DNA of 64,000 nucleotides from an uncultured Pelagibacteraceae bacterium (GTDB lineage: Bacteria; Pseudomonadota; Alphaproteobacteria; Pelagibacterales; Pelagibacteraceae): positions 1 to 64,000 of the forward strand of contig CACOGI010000003.1 of NCBI GenBank assembly GCA_902626725.1, written 5' to 3'. Below the pieces are notes generated by a model. The model worked only from the letters and a program-made list of their open reading frames with translations. It was not told where the DNA came from and did not search any database. A program made the translations under genes and the position numbers. Below, one piece after another: positions 37,386-46,869 of the stretch (position 1 is its first letter; each line of letters begins with the position of its first letter).

Positions 37386-38927
37386 TTATACTCTTGGGAA
37401 TATGATTTCCATGCTTGCACCTTTTTGATCTGATCTATTAGAGGCTTTAATTGTTGCATTATGTAAATCAACTAAGTTTTTTACAATGTTTAAACCTAAT
37501 CCAGAATGTTGCCCAAATTTATCTGGTCTATTGCTATAAAATCTTTTAAATACTTTATTTGTGTCTTTTTCTTTAAAACCTTGCCCCTCATCTAAAATGT
37601 TAATCATAACTTTATTATCATTTAATTTTGAAACCTTTACCTTTACGTCGCTATTATCTTTACTAAATGAAACAGCATTGTCTAATAGATTTGCTATTAT
37701 TTGTTCAATTCGATTTTCTATACCGTTGATGAAATATCTGCCTTTTCCATCATTCAGATAGGAGATTTTAATTCCTCTTTTTAAAGTGTAAATGTTATTA
37801 AAATCATCTACTACTGATTTAATAATTGGCTCAACATCTAGTTTCTTAATTTTTTCCTTACTTAGAGCTACTTCATCTTTTAACATTTGAGAATAATCAG
37901 TAATTAATCTCTCAATCCTTTGAACGTCGTGGCTTAATATATCAATTAATTCTATTCTCTGATTTACATCATTTGTGTCATGAAGTATTTCAGACGCACT
38001 TTTTAAAGAAGCCAATGGATTTCTTATTTCATGAACCAAGTCTGTTGAAAAATTTTCAGCGTGAGATATTCTTTTTTGTAGTTCTAATGTCATATCATCC
38101 AGGGAATTCGAAAGTAATCCTAGTTCATCATTTCTTAATTTTAATGTATCAATATTTGTAGTCTTTGGATTTTTATTCTTAATTGTTTTTGTATAACTCA
38201 CTAAATTTTTTATAGGTTTTAAAAAGTATCTATTTAGAACAAATGAAAAGATTAATATTACAATACCAACAGCAATTGCCGTTCTAATTATAAAAGTTTT
38301 TCTCTCATTTATAGCTGCTTTAATATCATTGGCATTTTCAGTTATCGCTAAATAACCAACATTTTTACCATCTTTCATTACATTTTTTATTGTTGTTAAT
38401 TTAAATTTATTAAATTCATCTTGAGTAAAAGTGAAGGGTATTCCAAAATTTTTAGATCCAGCATAATTAAATAAAATATCTTTTAAGGAAACAGAGTTAT
38501 TATTGCCAATATCTATATTCTTTTTCTCTGTAATTTCTTTTGTTTTTTCCTCATTTAAAATTTCAAGTTCAATAGTATCTAGTCTTGTTGTAAAAGATCT
38601 GGGATCGAGATCTAGAGTGTCTGTATCTCCGACCAAATTTAATTTATTATCAAAAAAAATTACTCTATCAAGATTTTGGAAAAGAAATCTTGTAGAAAAT
38701 AAAAACCTTCTAATATCTTCTTCTACAAATTTAACGTCTAATCTAATTAAATTATCAATAGTATTATTAATTACCTCAATATGATTTGAGGATTTTTTTT
38801 TAATTAAATTTGGTTGAACATTCTTAAGGTATACAAAAGTAAATAATCCAATAATTGTAAAAAAAATTAAATTTATAAACAAAAATTTTTTTAGAATTGA
38901 GAGATTTTTAAGAAAATTTCCAAACAT
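37386..38927 (-). CDS. chvG: Sensor histidine kinase, ChvG/ExoS-like
   Basis: 513 residues. Two membrane helices (about 13-33 and 212-232) enclose a periplasmic sensor domain; then come a HAMP-like linker, the phospho-acceptor box with H299 (DLVHEIRNPLAS), and the N, G1 and G2 boxes (ILDEGQGFKE, FGQHSGLGLNIV). With ChvI it forms an acid/envelope-stress system in alphaproteobacteria. The gene starts on the last base of the chvI stop codon. Confidence 0.93.
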   Translation of the reverse strand: MFGNFLKNLSILKKFLFINLIFFTIIGLFTFVYLKNVQPNLIKKKSSNHIEVINNTIDNLIRLDVKFVEEDIRRFLFSTRFLFQNLDRVIFFDNKLNLVGDTDTLDLDPRSFTTRLDTIELEILNEEKTKEITEKKNIDIGNNNSVSLKDILFNYAGSKNFGIPFTFTQDEFNKFKLTTIKNVMKDGKNVGYLAITENANDIKAAINERKTFIIRTAIAVGIVILIFSFVLNRYFLKPIKNLVSYTKTIKNKNPKTTNIDTLKLRNDELGLLSNSLDDMTLELQKRISHAENFSTDLVHEIRNPLASLKSASEILHDTNDVNQRIELIDILSHDVQRIERLITDYSQMLKDEVALSKEKIKKLDVEPIIKSVVDDFNNIYTLKRGIKISYLNDGKGRYFINGIENRIEQIIANLLDNAVSFSKDNSDVKVKVSKLNDNKVMINILDEGQGFKEKDTNKVFKRFYSNRPDKFGQHSGLGLNIVKNLVDLHNATIKASNRSDQKGASMEIIFPRV

Positions 38928-39634
38928 TAACTAACATTCCACCTATACCCACTTCCATATCTTGTTTCTATAGCTGAGAACTCAGGATCAATTTTTTTGA
39001 ATTTTTTTCTTATTCTTTTTACATGACTGTCAATTGTTCTGTCTTCTATATCTGTGTCCTCTCGATAAGCTATGTCCATTAATTGAGCTCTTTCTTTAAT
39101 GATGCCAGGTCTTTTAGCTAATTCTTTTACTAATAAAAATTCAGTCGTTGTAAGTTTGTCAGGTAATTGTTTTCCATCCCATTCACATTCCAATTGTGAG
39201 GGATCTAATTTTAATTTTCCGTGAGAAATAATACTTTTATTTTCTTCAATTGTATCTTTTGAGTCTTTTTTTCTAAGTTGAACTCTAATTCTTTCAATTA
39301 GTACTTTTATAGAAAATCCCCCAGATTTTTTAACAAAATCATCAGCACCTAATTTTAATCCTAACAATTCGTCTATTTCATCATCCTTGGAAGTTAAAAA
39401 TATGACTGGAAGTGAGGTTTTTTTTCTTAATTTTTTTAGCAATTCTTCTCCATCCATTTTGGGCATTTTAATATCAACAATCGCTAAATCTGGTGGAGTT
39501 CTTGTTAAACCTATTAACGCACTTTCCCCGTCTATATAAGTTTGAACTTTAAACCCCTCTTTTTCTAAAGCAATACTTAAACTAGTTAAAATGTTTCGAT
39601 CATCATCAACTAGCGCAATAGTTTGTTTATGCAT
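38927..39634 (-). CDS. chvI: Response regulator, ChvI-like (OmpR family)
   Basis: 235 residues: receiver domain with phospho-acceptor D54 (AIVDIKMPKMDG) and conserved K in LTSKDD, then a winged-helix DNA-binding domain (EFLLVKELAKRPG; TIDSHVKRIRKK; YGSGYRW). The first gene of the chvI-chvG pair; the stop and the chvG start overlap. It is 51 bp downstream of polA on the same strand. Confidence 0.94.
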   Translation of the reverse strand: MHKQTIALVDDDRNILTSLSIALEKEGFKVQTYIDGESALIGLTRTPPDLAIVDIKMPKMDGEELLKKLRKKTSLPVIFLTSKDDEIDELLGLKLGADDFVKKSGGFSIKVLIERIRVQLRKKDSKDTIEENKSIISHGKLKLDPSQLECEWDGKQLPDKLTTTEFLLVKELAKRPGIIKERAQLMDIAYREDTDIEDRTIDSHVKRIRKKFKKIDPEFSAIETRYGSGYRWNVS

Positions 39635-39685
39635 ATCTGATAATAAAAATACTAAATTGTTCTAATTTGGGCAATTAAATTAAAA

Positions 39686-42460
39686 TTAGTGTAGTGAACC
39701 CCAATTATTACCTATATTTAAATCTACAGTTAAAGGAATTGTAAAAGAATGATAATCACTCTTTGCAACACTTGACATTTCCTCAATAATAATTTTGCTG
39801 ATTCTTTTAATATCATCATTGTGAGACTCAAAAATTAGCTCATCATGTATTTGCAACAACATCTTTGTTTGTAGACTTTTTTCACTATGTAATCTCTTAT
39901 TAAGTCTTATCATTGCTAGCCTCATTATCTCAGCGGCAGACCCCTGAATAGGTGCATTAATTGCTGCTCGTTCTTGAAAATTCCTAACATTATAATTTTT
40001 ATCATTTATATTTATGAAATGAGATCTTCTACCGAAAATATTATTAACATATCCACTTTTCCTGCAAAATTTTATAGTTCGATCCATATAAAATTTAATT
40101 TCTGGAAATTTTCTAAAATATGCATTTAAAAACTCCTCAGCCTCGTGATTTGAAACATTAATTTGTTTTGCTAGCCCATACTGAGATATCCCATAAATTA
40201 TTCCAAAATTTATTGCCTTAGCTTTTCTTCGCTGATCTTGATTAACTTTTTTAATATCAACATTAAAAATCTGACTCGCAGTAAGTGAGTGTATATCTTC
40301 ATTTTTCTTAAAAGCTTTTTTTAACTCTTTAACATCTGCTAAATCTGCTAAAATTCGCATTTCAATTTGATTGTAGTCAGCTGAAATTAAAAGGTGATCT
40401 TTTTTAGCAATGAAGGCTTTTCTAATATCTTTTCCATCCTCAGACTTAATTGGAATATTTTGTAAATTAGGATCACTTGATGCTAATCTTCCAGTTGTTG
40501 TTGCTGCTAGCAAGAAGGATGTATGAATTCTTTTAGTTTTTGGGTTTATATGCTCAGGTAAAGAGTCGGAATATGTATTTTTTAATTTTGAAATTTGTCT
40601 CCAATCTAAAATTAATTGTGGAAATTTATGCCCTTTAAATGCAAGATCCTCTAGAACAGATGCGCTAGTAGCAAAACTACCTTTTTTTGTTTTTTTTAAA
40701 TCAGCTATTTTGAGATCATTATATAAAATTTCTCCAAGTTGTTTTGGTGATGCAATATTAAATTCCTTTTTAGATATCTTAAAAACGTTTTTTTGAATTT
40801 TTTCTATTTTTTTTTCAAATTTAGAGGATAAAACTTTTAAAAATTTACTATCTATTTTAATACCCTCAATTTCCATAAAAGCTAAAATTTTTAACATCGG
40901 CTTTTCAAAAACTTCATAAATGTTAATCATTTTTTCTATTTTCAAACTTTTATAAAATTTTTTATATAATCTTAAAGTTATGTCTGCATCTTCAGCAGCG
41001 TAATCTTTTGCTTTTTCTAAATCTACTTCACTAAATTTAATTTCTTTTTTACCAGATCCAACTAAGTCTTTAAAAGTTATCGTTTTATGATTTAAATGAA
41101 TTTCTGATAAAGTATCCATGTTATGTCTATTTTTTCCAGCGTCTAAAACATAAGACATGAGCATGGTGTCTTCCATTGATGATATATTAATTCCATGCTT
41201 ATAAAATACGATAAAATCAAATTTAATATTTTGTCCAATCTTTTTAATACTTGAGTCCTCTAATAAAGGTTTTAATTTTTTTAAAACCAAATCTTTATCT
41301 AGGCATTTTTTTGAATTATGTCCGATTGGTATATAGCAAGCTTTTCCAATTCGTGTGCTAAGCGAGATACCTATAAGATCTGCTTGATGTGGATCAAGTG
41401 AATTTGTTTCCGTATCAACTGCAACTTCACCTATCTCCTCTGCCTCTTTAATCCAACTATTAATCTCTAAATGGTTTTTAATTAACGAATATTTTTTTTT
41501 ATCAATGGTTTTCTCATGCGTATTAGGTATTGTTTGATTTTTAACACTATCTAAATTTGGCTCCCCATAGACTGATATTGCTGAGCTCAATAATCTGTTA
41601 AACTCCATTTCTCTTAAAAATTGATAAAGTTTATCTTTATCAATCTCTTTAAGTTTTAAATCACTCAATTCTATTTCCACTGGGGCATCATTTTTTAATG
41701 TCACTAATTTTTTACTTATTAAAGCTTTGTCTTTATTTTCAATAAGCGTTTCTCTTCTTTTGTTTTGTTTAATCTCATGAGCTGAGTCTAAAAGTACTTC
41801 TAAATTACCATACTTATTTATCAATTCTGCAGCTGTTTTAACGCCAATTCCCGGCACACCTGGAACATTATCGCTACTATCTCCAGCAAGAGATTGGACA
41901 TCTATTACTTTGCTAGAGACTACGCCAAATTTATTCTTTATATCCTCCTCTGAAATAAATTTGTTCTTCATTGGATCATAAATACGAACATTTTTTCTAT
42001 ATAGTTGCATCAAATCTTTATCTGACGATACTATTGTTACTTTCGCTCCTGCATTTAAAATTTTATCAGCATAAGTTGCTATCAGATCATCAGCTTCATA
42101 ATTTATCAATTCAACTGAAGGTAAATTAAATGCTAAAACAGATTTTCTTATATATTCAAATTGGGGAGCTAAATCATCAGGTGCTTCCGCCCTATTTGCT
42201 TTATAATCACTATAAATATCATTTCTAAATGTTTTTCTTGCTGAGTCAAAAATTACAGCAAAATGAGTCGGCTTTTGTAAATTTTGATTGGATTTAGAAT
42301 CCTCTAGAAGTTTAAATAACATGCTACAAAATCCACTTACAGCTCCAGTTGGTAATCCATCACTTTTACGTGTTAGAGGTGGCAAAGCATAATAAGCTCT
42401 AAAAATATAACCTGATCCATCAATTAGATAAAAATTATCTGTTTCTTGAATTTTGCTCAT
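39686..42460 (-). CDS. polA: DNA polymerase I
   Basis: 924 residues with all three domains. The 5' nuclease is at about 1-290 (NFYLIDGSGYIFRAYYALP, EADDLIATYA, GDSSDNVPG). The 3'-5' proofreading exonuclease keeps its DxE (VAVDTETNSLDP) near 345. The polymerase domain has ISADYNQIEMRILA and the catalytic HDELIFE near the C-terminus. It fills gaps in repair and replaces Okazaki primers. Divergent from bioY with 46 bp between starts. Confidence 0.98.
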   Translation of the reverse strand: MSKIQETDNFYLIDGSGYIFRAYYALPPLTRKSDGLPTGAVSGFCSMLFKLLEDSKSNQNLQKPTHFAVIFDSARKTFRNDIYSDYKANRAEAPDDLAPQFEYIRKSVLAFNLPSVELINYEADDLIATYADKILNAGAKVTIVSSDKDLMQLYRKNVRIYDPMKNKFISEEDIKNKFGVVSSKVIDVQSLAGDSSDNVPGVPGIGVKTAAELINKYGNLEVLLDSAHEIKQNKRRETLIENKDKALISKKLVTLKNDAPVEIELSDLKLKEIDKDKLYQFLREMEFNRLLSSAISVYGEPNLDSVKNQTIPNTHEKTIDKKKYSLIKNHLEINSWIKEAEEIGEVAVDTETNSLDPHQADLIGISLSTRIGKACYIPIGHNSKKCLDKDLVLKKLKPLLEDSSIKKIGQNIKFDFIVFYKHGINISSMEDTMLMSYVLDAGKNRHNMDTLSEIHLNHKTITFKDLVGSGKKEIKFSEVDLEKAKDYAAEDADITLRLYKKFYKSLKIEKMINIYEVFEKPMLKILAFMEIEGIKIDSKFLKVLSSKFEKKIEKIQKNVFKISKKEFNIASPKQLGEILYNDLKIADLKKTKKGSFATSASVLEDLAFKGHKFPQLILDWRQISKLKNTYSDSLPEHINPKTKRIHTSFLLAATTTGRLASSDPNLQNIPIKSEDGKDIRKAFIAKKDHLLISADYNQIEMRILADLADVKELKKAFKKNEDIHSLTASQIFNVDIKKVNQDQRRKAKAINFGIIYGISQYGLAKQINVSNHEAEEFLNAYFRKFPEIKFYMDRTIKFCRKSGYVNNIFGRRSHFININDKNYNVRNFQERAAINAPIQGSAAEIMRLAMIRLNKRLHSEKSLQTKMLLQIHDELIFESHNDDIKRISKIIIEEMSSVAKSDYHSFTIPLTVDLNIGNNWGSLH

Positions 42461-42506
42461 TATAAATAATTATAGATTATCGATTAAAATAAGAGTATTA
42501 TTTTTT

Positions 42507-43058
42507 ATGGAACTTATAAAGCAAAATTCTCAATCTCAAATAGTTAAATCATTAATTGTAATTTTTTTTGGTTCAATAATACTAGCAATATCAGCTAAAG
42601 TTAAAATACCTTTTTATCCAGTGCCAATGACTATGCAAACATTTGTTGTACTATTTCTCGGAATAGGTTTTGGATATAAGATTGCGGTGTCCACGGTATG
42701 TTTATATTTAGTTGAAGGAATTTTAGGCTTACCTGTTTTTTCCAATTCCCCAGAAAGAGGAGTTGGTTTAGTATACTTTACAGGTCCAACAATGGGTTAT
42801 CTAATTGGATTTCTTTCAGCATGTTTTTTAGCTTCTTTCGTAAGATTGAAGGATAATTTGTTAATAATTTTTGTAAAATTAATTTTAGCAGTTTCTACTA
42901 TATATATTTTAGGGATTTTATGGTTAGCAAATATTATAGGATGGGACAAACCTATTTTTCAATTAGGTGTAACACCTTTTTTGATTGCAGAACTATTTAA
43001 GATTGCCTTGTTAACAATTTTGGCAAAGTATATTCTCAAATTTAGAAAATTTATTTAG
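42507..43058 (+). CDS. bioY: Biotin transporter substrate-binding component BioY
   Basis: 183 residues, about six membrane helices, with the family pattern VKIPFYPVPMTMQTF near the N-terminus and GPTMGYLIGFL in the middle. BioY is the S-component of an ECF-type biotin uptake system; no BioM/BioN genes are near, so it may work alone or with a shared module. The open frame reaches 42453 inside polA, but MELIKQNSQSQ at 42507 is the plausible start. Confidence 0.93.
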   Translation: MELIKQNSQSQIVKSLIVIFFGSIILAISAKVKIPFYPVPMTMQTFVVLFLGIGFGYKIAVSTVCLYLVEGILGLPVFSNSPERGVGLVYFTGPTMGYLIGFLSACFLASFVRLKDNLLIIFVKLILAVSTIYILGILWLANIIGWDKPIFQLGVTPFLIAELFKIALLTILAKYILKFRKFI

Positions 43059-43641
43059 GGGATCTTTTAGATAAAATTCTTTGTAAAGTTCTTCTATGCA
43101 TTTTTAATCTTCTTGCAGTTTCTGATACATTCCTATTACATAGTTCAAATACTCTGTGGATATGTTCCCATTTGACCCTATCAGCTGACATCGGATTTTC
43201 GGGAGGAGCAGCTTTTTTTGATGGATCTGCTAATAAAGCCTTTTCAACATCATCTGCATCTGCTGGTTTAGCTAAATAATCAATTGCACCCTCTTTAATT
43301 GCAGCTACTGCAGTTGGAATATTTCCATATCCAGTAAGCATTATAATTCTACTCGCAGAATTAGATGTCTGGATTTCTTTCACTACTTCTAATCCATTTC
43401 CATCACCTAGTCTTAAATCAACCACAGCAAAACCAGGTTTTTTGGACCTAACTGTATCAATTCCTTTTTTTACACCTTCAGCTTGAATAACCTCAAAACC
43501 TTTCTTTTCCATGGCTCTAGCCAATCTTTCTCTAAAAGGGTTATCGTCATCAACAATTAGCAACGATTTATTGTCAAAATCGGCTAAATTTTGAAGTTGA
43601 GCTTCATTTTTCATTACATTTATATGTGTATTTTTTTCCAC
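43051..43641 (-). CDS. regA: Redox response regulator RegA/PrrA/ActR
   Basis: Up to 196 residues. Receiver domain with DDD (31-33), phospho-acceptor D75 (AVVDLRLGDGNG) and LTGYGNIPTAV, a short proline-rich linker, and a Fis-type helix-turn-helix (NVSETARRLKMHRRTLQR). RegA proteins adjust energy and redox genes in alphaproteobacteria. The partner kinase RegB is not in this window. The frame opens with GTG at 43641; an ATG nine codons later (43614) is an equally possible start. Confidence 0.92.
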   Translation of the reverse strand: MEKNTHINVMKNEAQLQNLADFDNKSLLIVDDDNPFRERLARAMEKKGFEVIQAEGVKKGIDTVRSKKPGFAVVDLRLGDGNGLEVVKEIQTSNSASRIIMLTGYGNIPTAVAAIKEGAIDYLAKPADADDVEKALLADPSKKAAPPENPMSADRVKWEHIHRVFELCNRNVSETARRLKMHRRTLQRILSKRSPK

Positions 43642-43747
43642 AATTCAATAGGTGATTATTTGCTTTACTTTGAATTACTATTGAATTAATGCCTGCAATT
43701 ACTAAAGTTTTTTATAAATAAAATACTTTTTTTTGTTAAATTTTTTT

Positions 43748-43753
43748 GGGGGG
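43748..43753 (+). promoter_or_regulatory. Unusual all-G ribosome site of the polyamine operon
   Basis: GGGGGG, 8 bases before the ATG at 43762, in an otherwise A/T-only stretch. A G-run can pair with the CCUCC anti-Shine-Dalgarno core through G-C and G-U pairs. It decides the ATG start over the TTG one codon upstream. Confidence 0.55.
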
Positions 43754-43761
43754 CATTTTTG

Positions 43762-44946
43762 ATGCAAAAATTTAAGTCAGTTGAAGATTTAGTAAATCAA
43801 CTGAGACCTGATAAACCGGTTTATTGTATCAGAAAGAATTCTATTCTTTCTGCCTCTAAATACTTTCAAAAAAAATTTCCTGGAAAAGTTCTTTACGCTG
43901 TTAAAACAAATCCACATCCAGAAGTCATTAAAACTCTTATAGAAAGTGGAATAACTCAATTCGATGTGGCTTCAATTGAAGAAATAAAAGCAGTTAGAAA
44001 ATTTAGTGAGAACTCTAAATGCTCCTTTATGCACACAATTAAAAGTAAAGAAAGTATTCGTGAGGCGTATTTTAAGTATGGAATAAAAACCTTTGCATTA
44101 GATACGAAAGATGAGCTAATAAAAATTATTAAAAATACAAATGATGCTAAAGATCTTGAATTATTTGTGAGAGTAGCTGTATCTAATGAGCATGCTGAAA
44201 TTGATTTATCTAAAAAATTTGGTGCATCAAATTCTGAAGCATCAGGATTATTGAGATTAGTTAAGCAATACGCAAAAAAAATTGGATTAAGTTTTCATGT
44301 AGGATCACAATGTATGCACCCAATTTCTTATACGAAAGGTATAAATGAAATTGGAAATATTATAAAAAAAACGAAAATTTATCCAGATTATATAAATGTA
44401 GGTGGTGGTTTCCCAACTATATATCCAGATTTAGTACCTCAGTCTTTAGACAATTACTTAAAAGAAATTAAAAAGACTTTGGAAAATTTAAAATTTGATT
44501 TTAATCCTGAAATTATATGTGAGCCAGGTAGAGCATTGGTAGCAGAAAGTGGTTCAACTATAGTAAGAGTAAATCTTAAAAAGAAACAAAAACTTTATAT
44601 AAATGATGGAACTTATGGAACACTCTTTGATGCAGGCACACCAAATATAGTTTTTCCATCAAAAATGATAAAAGATACTTCAAATAAAGTTATTTCAAAA
44701 AAATTAACTGCATTTGATTTTTATGGTCCAACATGTGATAGCATGGATTATATGAAAGGCCCCTTCTTACTTCCAAACAATATTAAAGAAAATGATTATA
44801 TTGAACTTGGTCAATTAGGAGCATACGGATTAACCTTTAGGACTCAATTTAATGGTTTTTTTTCAGATGATATTTACGAAGTTGAGGATAAGCCAATCTT
44901 GTCGCTTTACAATAAAGATTTTGATAAAGCCAATTTAGTTGCTTAA
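43762..44946 (+). CDS. Fold III PLP-dependent decarboxylase (ornithine/lysine or arginine type)
   Basis: 394 residues, alanine-racemase-fold decarboxylase. The PLP lysine is K48 (LYAVKTNPHP); HVGSQC and CEPGRALVAESGS bind the phosphate, and GPTCDSMDY carries the cross-subunit catalytic Cys. This makes it an ODC/LODC-like enzyme giving putrescine or cadaverine. The agmatinase-like gene two positions on leaves open that the substrate is arginine or another amino acid. Its stop overlaps the next ATG (TAATG). Confidence 0.9.
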   Translation: MQKFKSVEDLVNQLRPDKPVYCIRKNSILSASKYFQKKFPGKVLYAVKTNPHPEVIKTLIESGITQFDVASIEEIKAVRKFSENSKCSFMHTIKSKESIREAYFKYGIKTFALDTKDELIKIIKNTNDAKDLELFVRVAVSNEHAEIDLSKKFGASNSEASGLLRLVKQYAKKIGLSFHVGSQCMHPISYTKGINEIGNIIKKTKIYPDYINVGGGFPTIYPDLVPQSLDNYLKEIKKTLENLKFDFNPEIICEPGRALVAESGSTIVRVNLKKKQKLYINDGTYGTLFDAGTPNIVFPSKMIKDTSNKVISKKLTAFDFYGPTCDSMDYMKGPFLLPNNIKENDYIELGQLGAYGLTFRTQFNGFFSDDIYEVEDKPILSLYNKDFDKANLVA

Positions 44947-45989
44947 TGCCAGAAAATAAAGATTTAGGTCATAATAGTAAAAAAAAATTTCTGAAAGATC
45001 CTGTTGAACATATAGATATAACTTCTTTTGACACAAGAAAAATAATTTCATCAATGGAAAAAATGTCTTTTGTATCTAGAGAAACTGCGAATGCAGCAAA
45101 TATTTATAACGAAATGTTAAAAGATAAAGATTGTACAATTTTTTTAACATTAGCTGGTTCAACCTCGGCAGCTGGGTGTATGAACATTTATAAAGATTTA
45201 GTAAAATACAATATGGTAGATGCTGTTGTTGCTACTGGAGCCTCTATTATTGATATGGATTTTTTTGAAGCTTTAGGTTTTAAACATTATAGAGGATCAC
45301 AGTTCCAGGACGATAATGAACTTAGAAAAAATTATATTGATAGAATATACGATACTTATATTGATGAAGATGAATTGCAAATTTGTGACAAGAAAATTTG
45401 TGAAATAGCTGATAATTTAGAACCTAAAAGTTATACTTCAAGGGAGTTTATTCATGAAATGGGTAAATATCTAAAAAAAAATTCTGTAAAAAAAAATTCT
45501 TTAATTGAAACAGCTTATAACAATAATGTTCCAATATTCTGTCCAGCATTCACAGACTCTAGTGCTGGTTTTGGATTGGTGATTCATCAAGAAAAAAATC
45601 CGAGAAATCATATAACTATAGACTCTATTAGGGAATTTAGAGAATTAACAGAAATTAAAATTCGATCTAAAGGTTCAGGGTTATTTATGATTGGTGGTGG
45701 AGTTCCAAAAAATTTTATTCAAGATACAGTGATATGTGCTGAACTATTAGGGAAAGATGTTGATATGCATAAATATGCGATACAAATTACAGTTGCTGAT
45801 TCAAGAGATGGTGCTTGTAGTAGTTCAACTTTAAAAGAAGCTAGTTCATGGGGAAAAGTAGATGTCACAAAAGAACAAATGGTTTTTGCCGAAGCAACAA
45901 GTGTACTACCTTTAATTGCTAGTGATGCGTATCATAAGGGTGAGTGGAAAAAAAGAATTAGAAAAAACTTCTCAACCATTTTTAGGTAA
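44946..45989 (+). CDS. Deoxyhypusine synthase-like protein
   Basis: 347 residues, DHS family. The catalytic lysine is conserved as K304 in ASSWGKVDV, matching the enzyme-imine lysine of eukaryotic DHS, and the NAD region includes AGSTSAAG (70-77) and ATGAS (96-100). Bacteria lack the usual eIF5A substrate, and bacterial DHS-like proteins are proposed to make homospermidine or related polyamines by transferring an aminobutyl group. The start overlaps the stop of the decarboxylase gene. Confidence 0.88.
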   Translation: MPENKDLGHNSKKKFLKDPVEHIDITSFDTRKIISSMEKMSFVSRETANAANIYNEMLKDKDCTIFLTLAGSTSAAGCMNIYKDLVKYNMVDAVVATGASIIDMDFFEALGFKHYRGSQFQDDNELRKNYIDRIYDTYIDEDELQICDKKICEIADNLEPKSYTSREFIHEMGKYLKKNSVKKNSLIETAYNNNVPIFCPAFTDSSAGFGLVIHQEKNPRNHITIDSIREFRELTEIKIRSKGSGLFMIGGGVPKNFIQDTVICAELLGKDVDMHKYAIQITVADSRDGACSSSTLKEASSWGKVDVTKEQMVFAEATSVLPLIASDAYHKGEWKKRIRKNFSTIFR

Positions 45990-45992
45990 AAA

Positions 45993-46868
45993 TTGAAATA
46001 TTTATCAAATAAAGAAGGGTTTCTCGGAACAGACAATAAATTTAATTTTAAAGAAAAAGTTGTAATAATACCGTTTGGATTAGAAAAGACAGTAAGTTAT
46101 GGGAGTGGTACAAAAAATGGTCCAAAAGAAATAATAAAAGCTTCTCATCAAGTTGAATTATATGATGAAGAACTTAATTGTGAACCTTATAAAAAAATAG
46201 GTATTAAAACTCTTAAACCTTTCAAGATAGATAAGAATATAATTAAAGCTCTTAATAAAATATCAAAAATAAATCAAGCTATATTAAAAAAGAACCTTTT
46301 TCCAATGACTTTTGGTGGAGAACATTCAATTACACCAGGATGTTTAAAGCCTTTTACAAGTAAACATAAAAAAATTTGTTTGTTGCATTTTGATGCACAT
46401 GCTGATTTAAGAAATAGTTATAATGGTGAAAAATTTTCACACGCTTCTGCTATGAGAAGGTGTTTAGACCATGAAAATGTATCATTAATTTCATTTGGTA
46501 TAAGAAATATTTCTAAAAGTGAAATACCTTTTTTAAAAAAAAATAAATCAAGAATAAATATTTTTTGGGCAAAAGATAAGGCAAAATGGAATCTAAAAAA
46601 ATTTAAAAATCTTATTAAAAACAAGACTGTTTATCTAACTTTTGATGTTGATGGATTTGATGCAAGTATAATGCCAGCAACAGGTACACCAGAACCAGGA
46701 GGTTTGTTTTGGGATGAAACTCTTGATATAATTAAAATTGCTGCCAAAAATTCAAATATAGTTGGCGCAGATATAAATGAACTTGCACCTATTAAAAGCT
46801 TCAATTCTTATAATTTTCTTGTTGCCAAACTGGCATACAAAATATTGTCTTATAAATTTTTGTATTAA
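45993..46868 (+). CDS. speB: Agmatinase/arginase-family ureohydrolase
   Basis: 291 residues. The dinuclear manganese site is complete: H111 (GGEHS), D134, H136 and D138 (FDAHADL), and D218/D220 (FDVDGFD). It would release urea from agmatine or a related guanidino compound. The frame starts with TTG at 45993, 3 bp after the DHS-like gene; no ATG lies before the conserved core, so TTG is accepted. Third gene of the polyamine operon. Confidence 0.9.
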   Translation: MKYLSNKEGFLGTDNKFNFKEKVVIIPFGLEKTVSYGSGTKNGPKEIIKASHQVELYDEELNCEPYKKIGIKTLKPFKIDKNIIKALNKISKINQAILKKNLFPMTFGGEHSITPGCLKPFTSKHKKICLLHFDAHADLRNSYNGEKFSHASAMRRCLDHENVSLISFGIRNISKSEIPFLKKNKSRINIFWAKDKAKWNLKKFKNLIKNKTVYLTFDVDGFDASIMPATGTPEPGGLFWDETLDIIKIAAKNSNIVGADINELAPIKSFNSYNFLVAKLAYKILSYKFLY

Positions 46869-46869
46869 T

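Noticed and set aside
42453..42506. N-terminal extension of bioY from a TTG inside polA
   Set aside because: The extra residues are not typical of BioY, and the ATG at 42507 places the start after a normal intergenic region.
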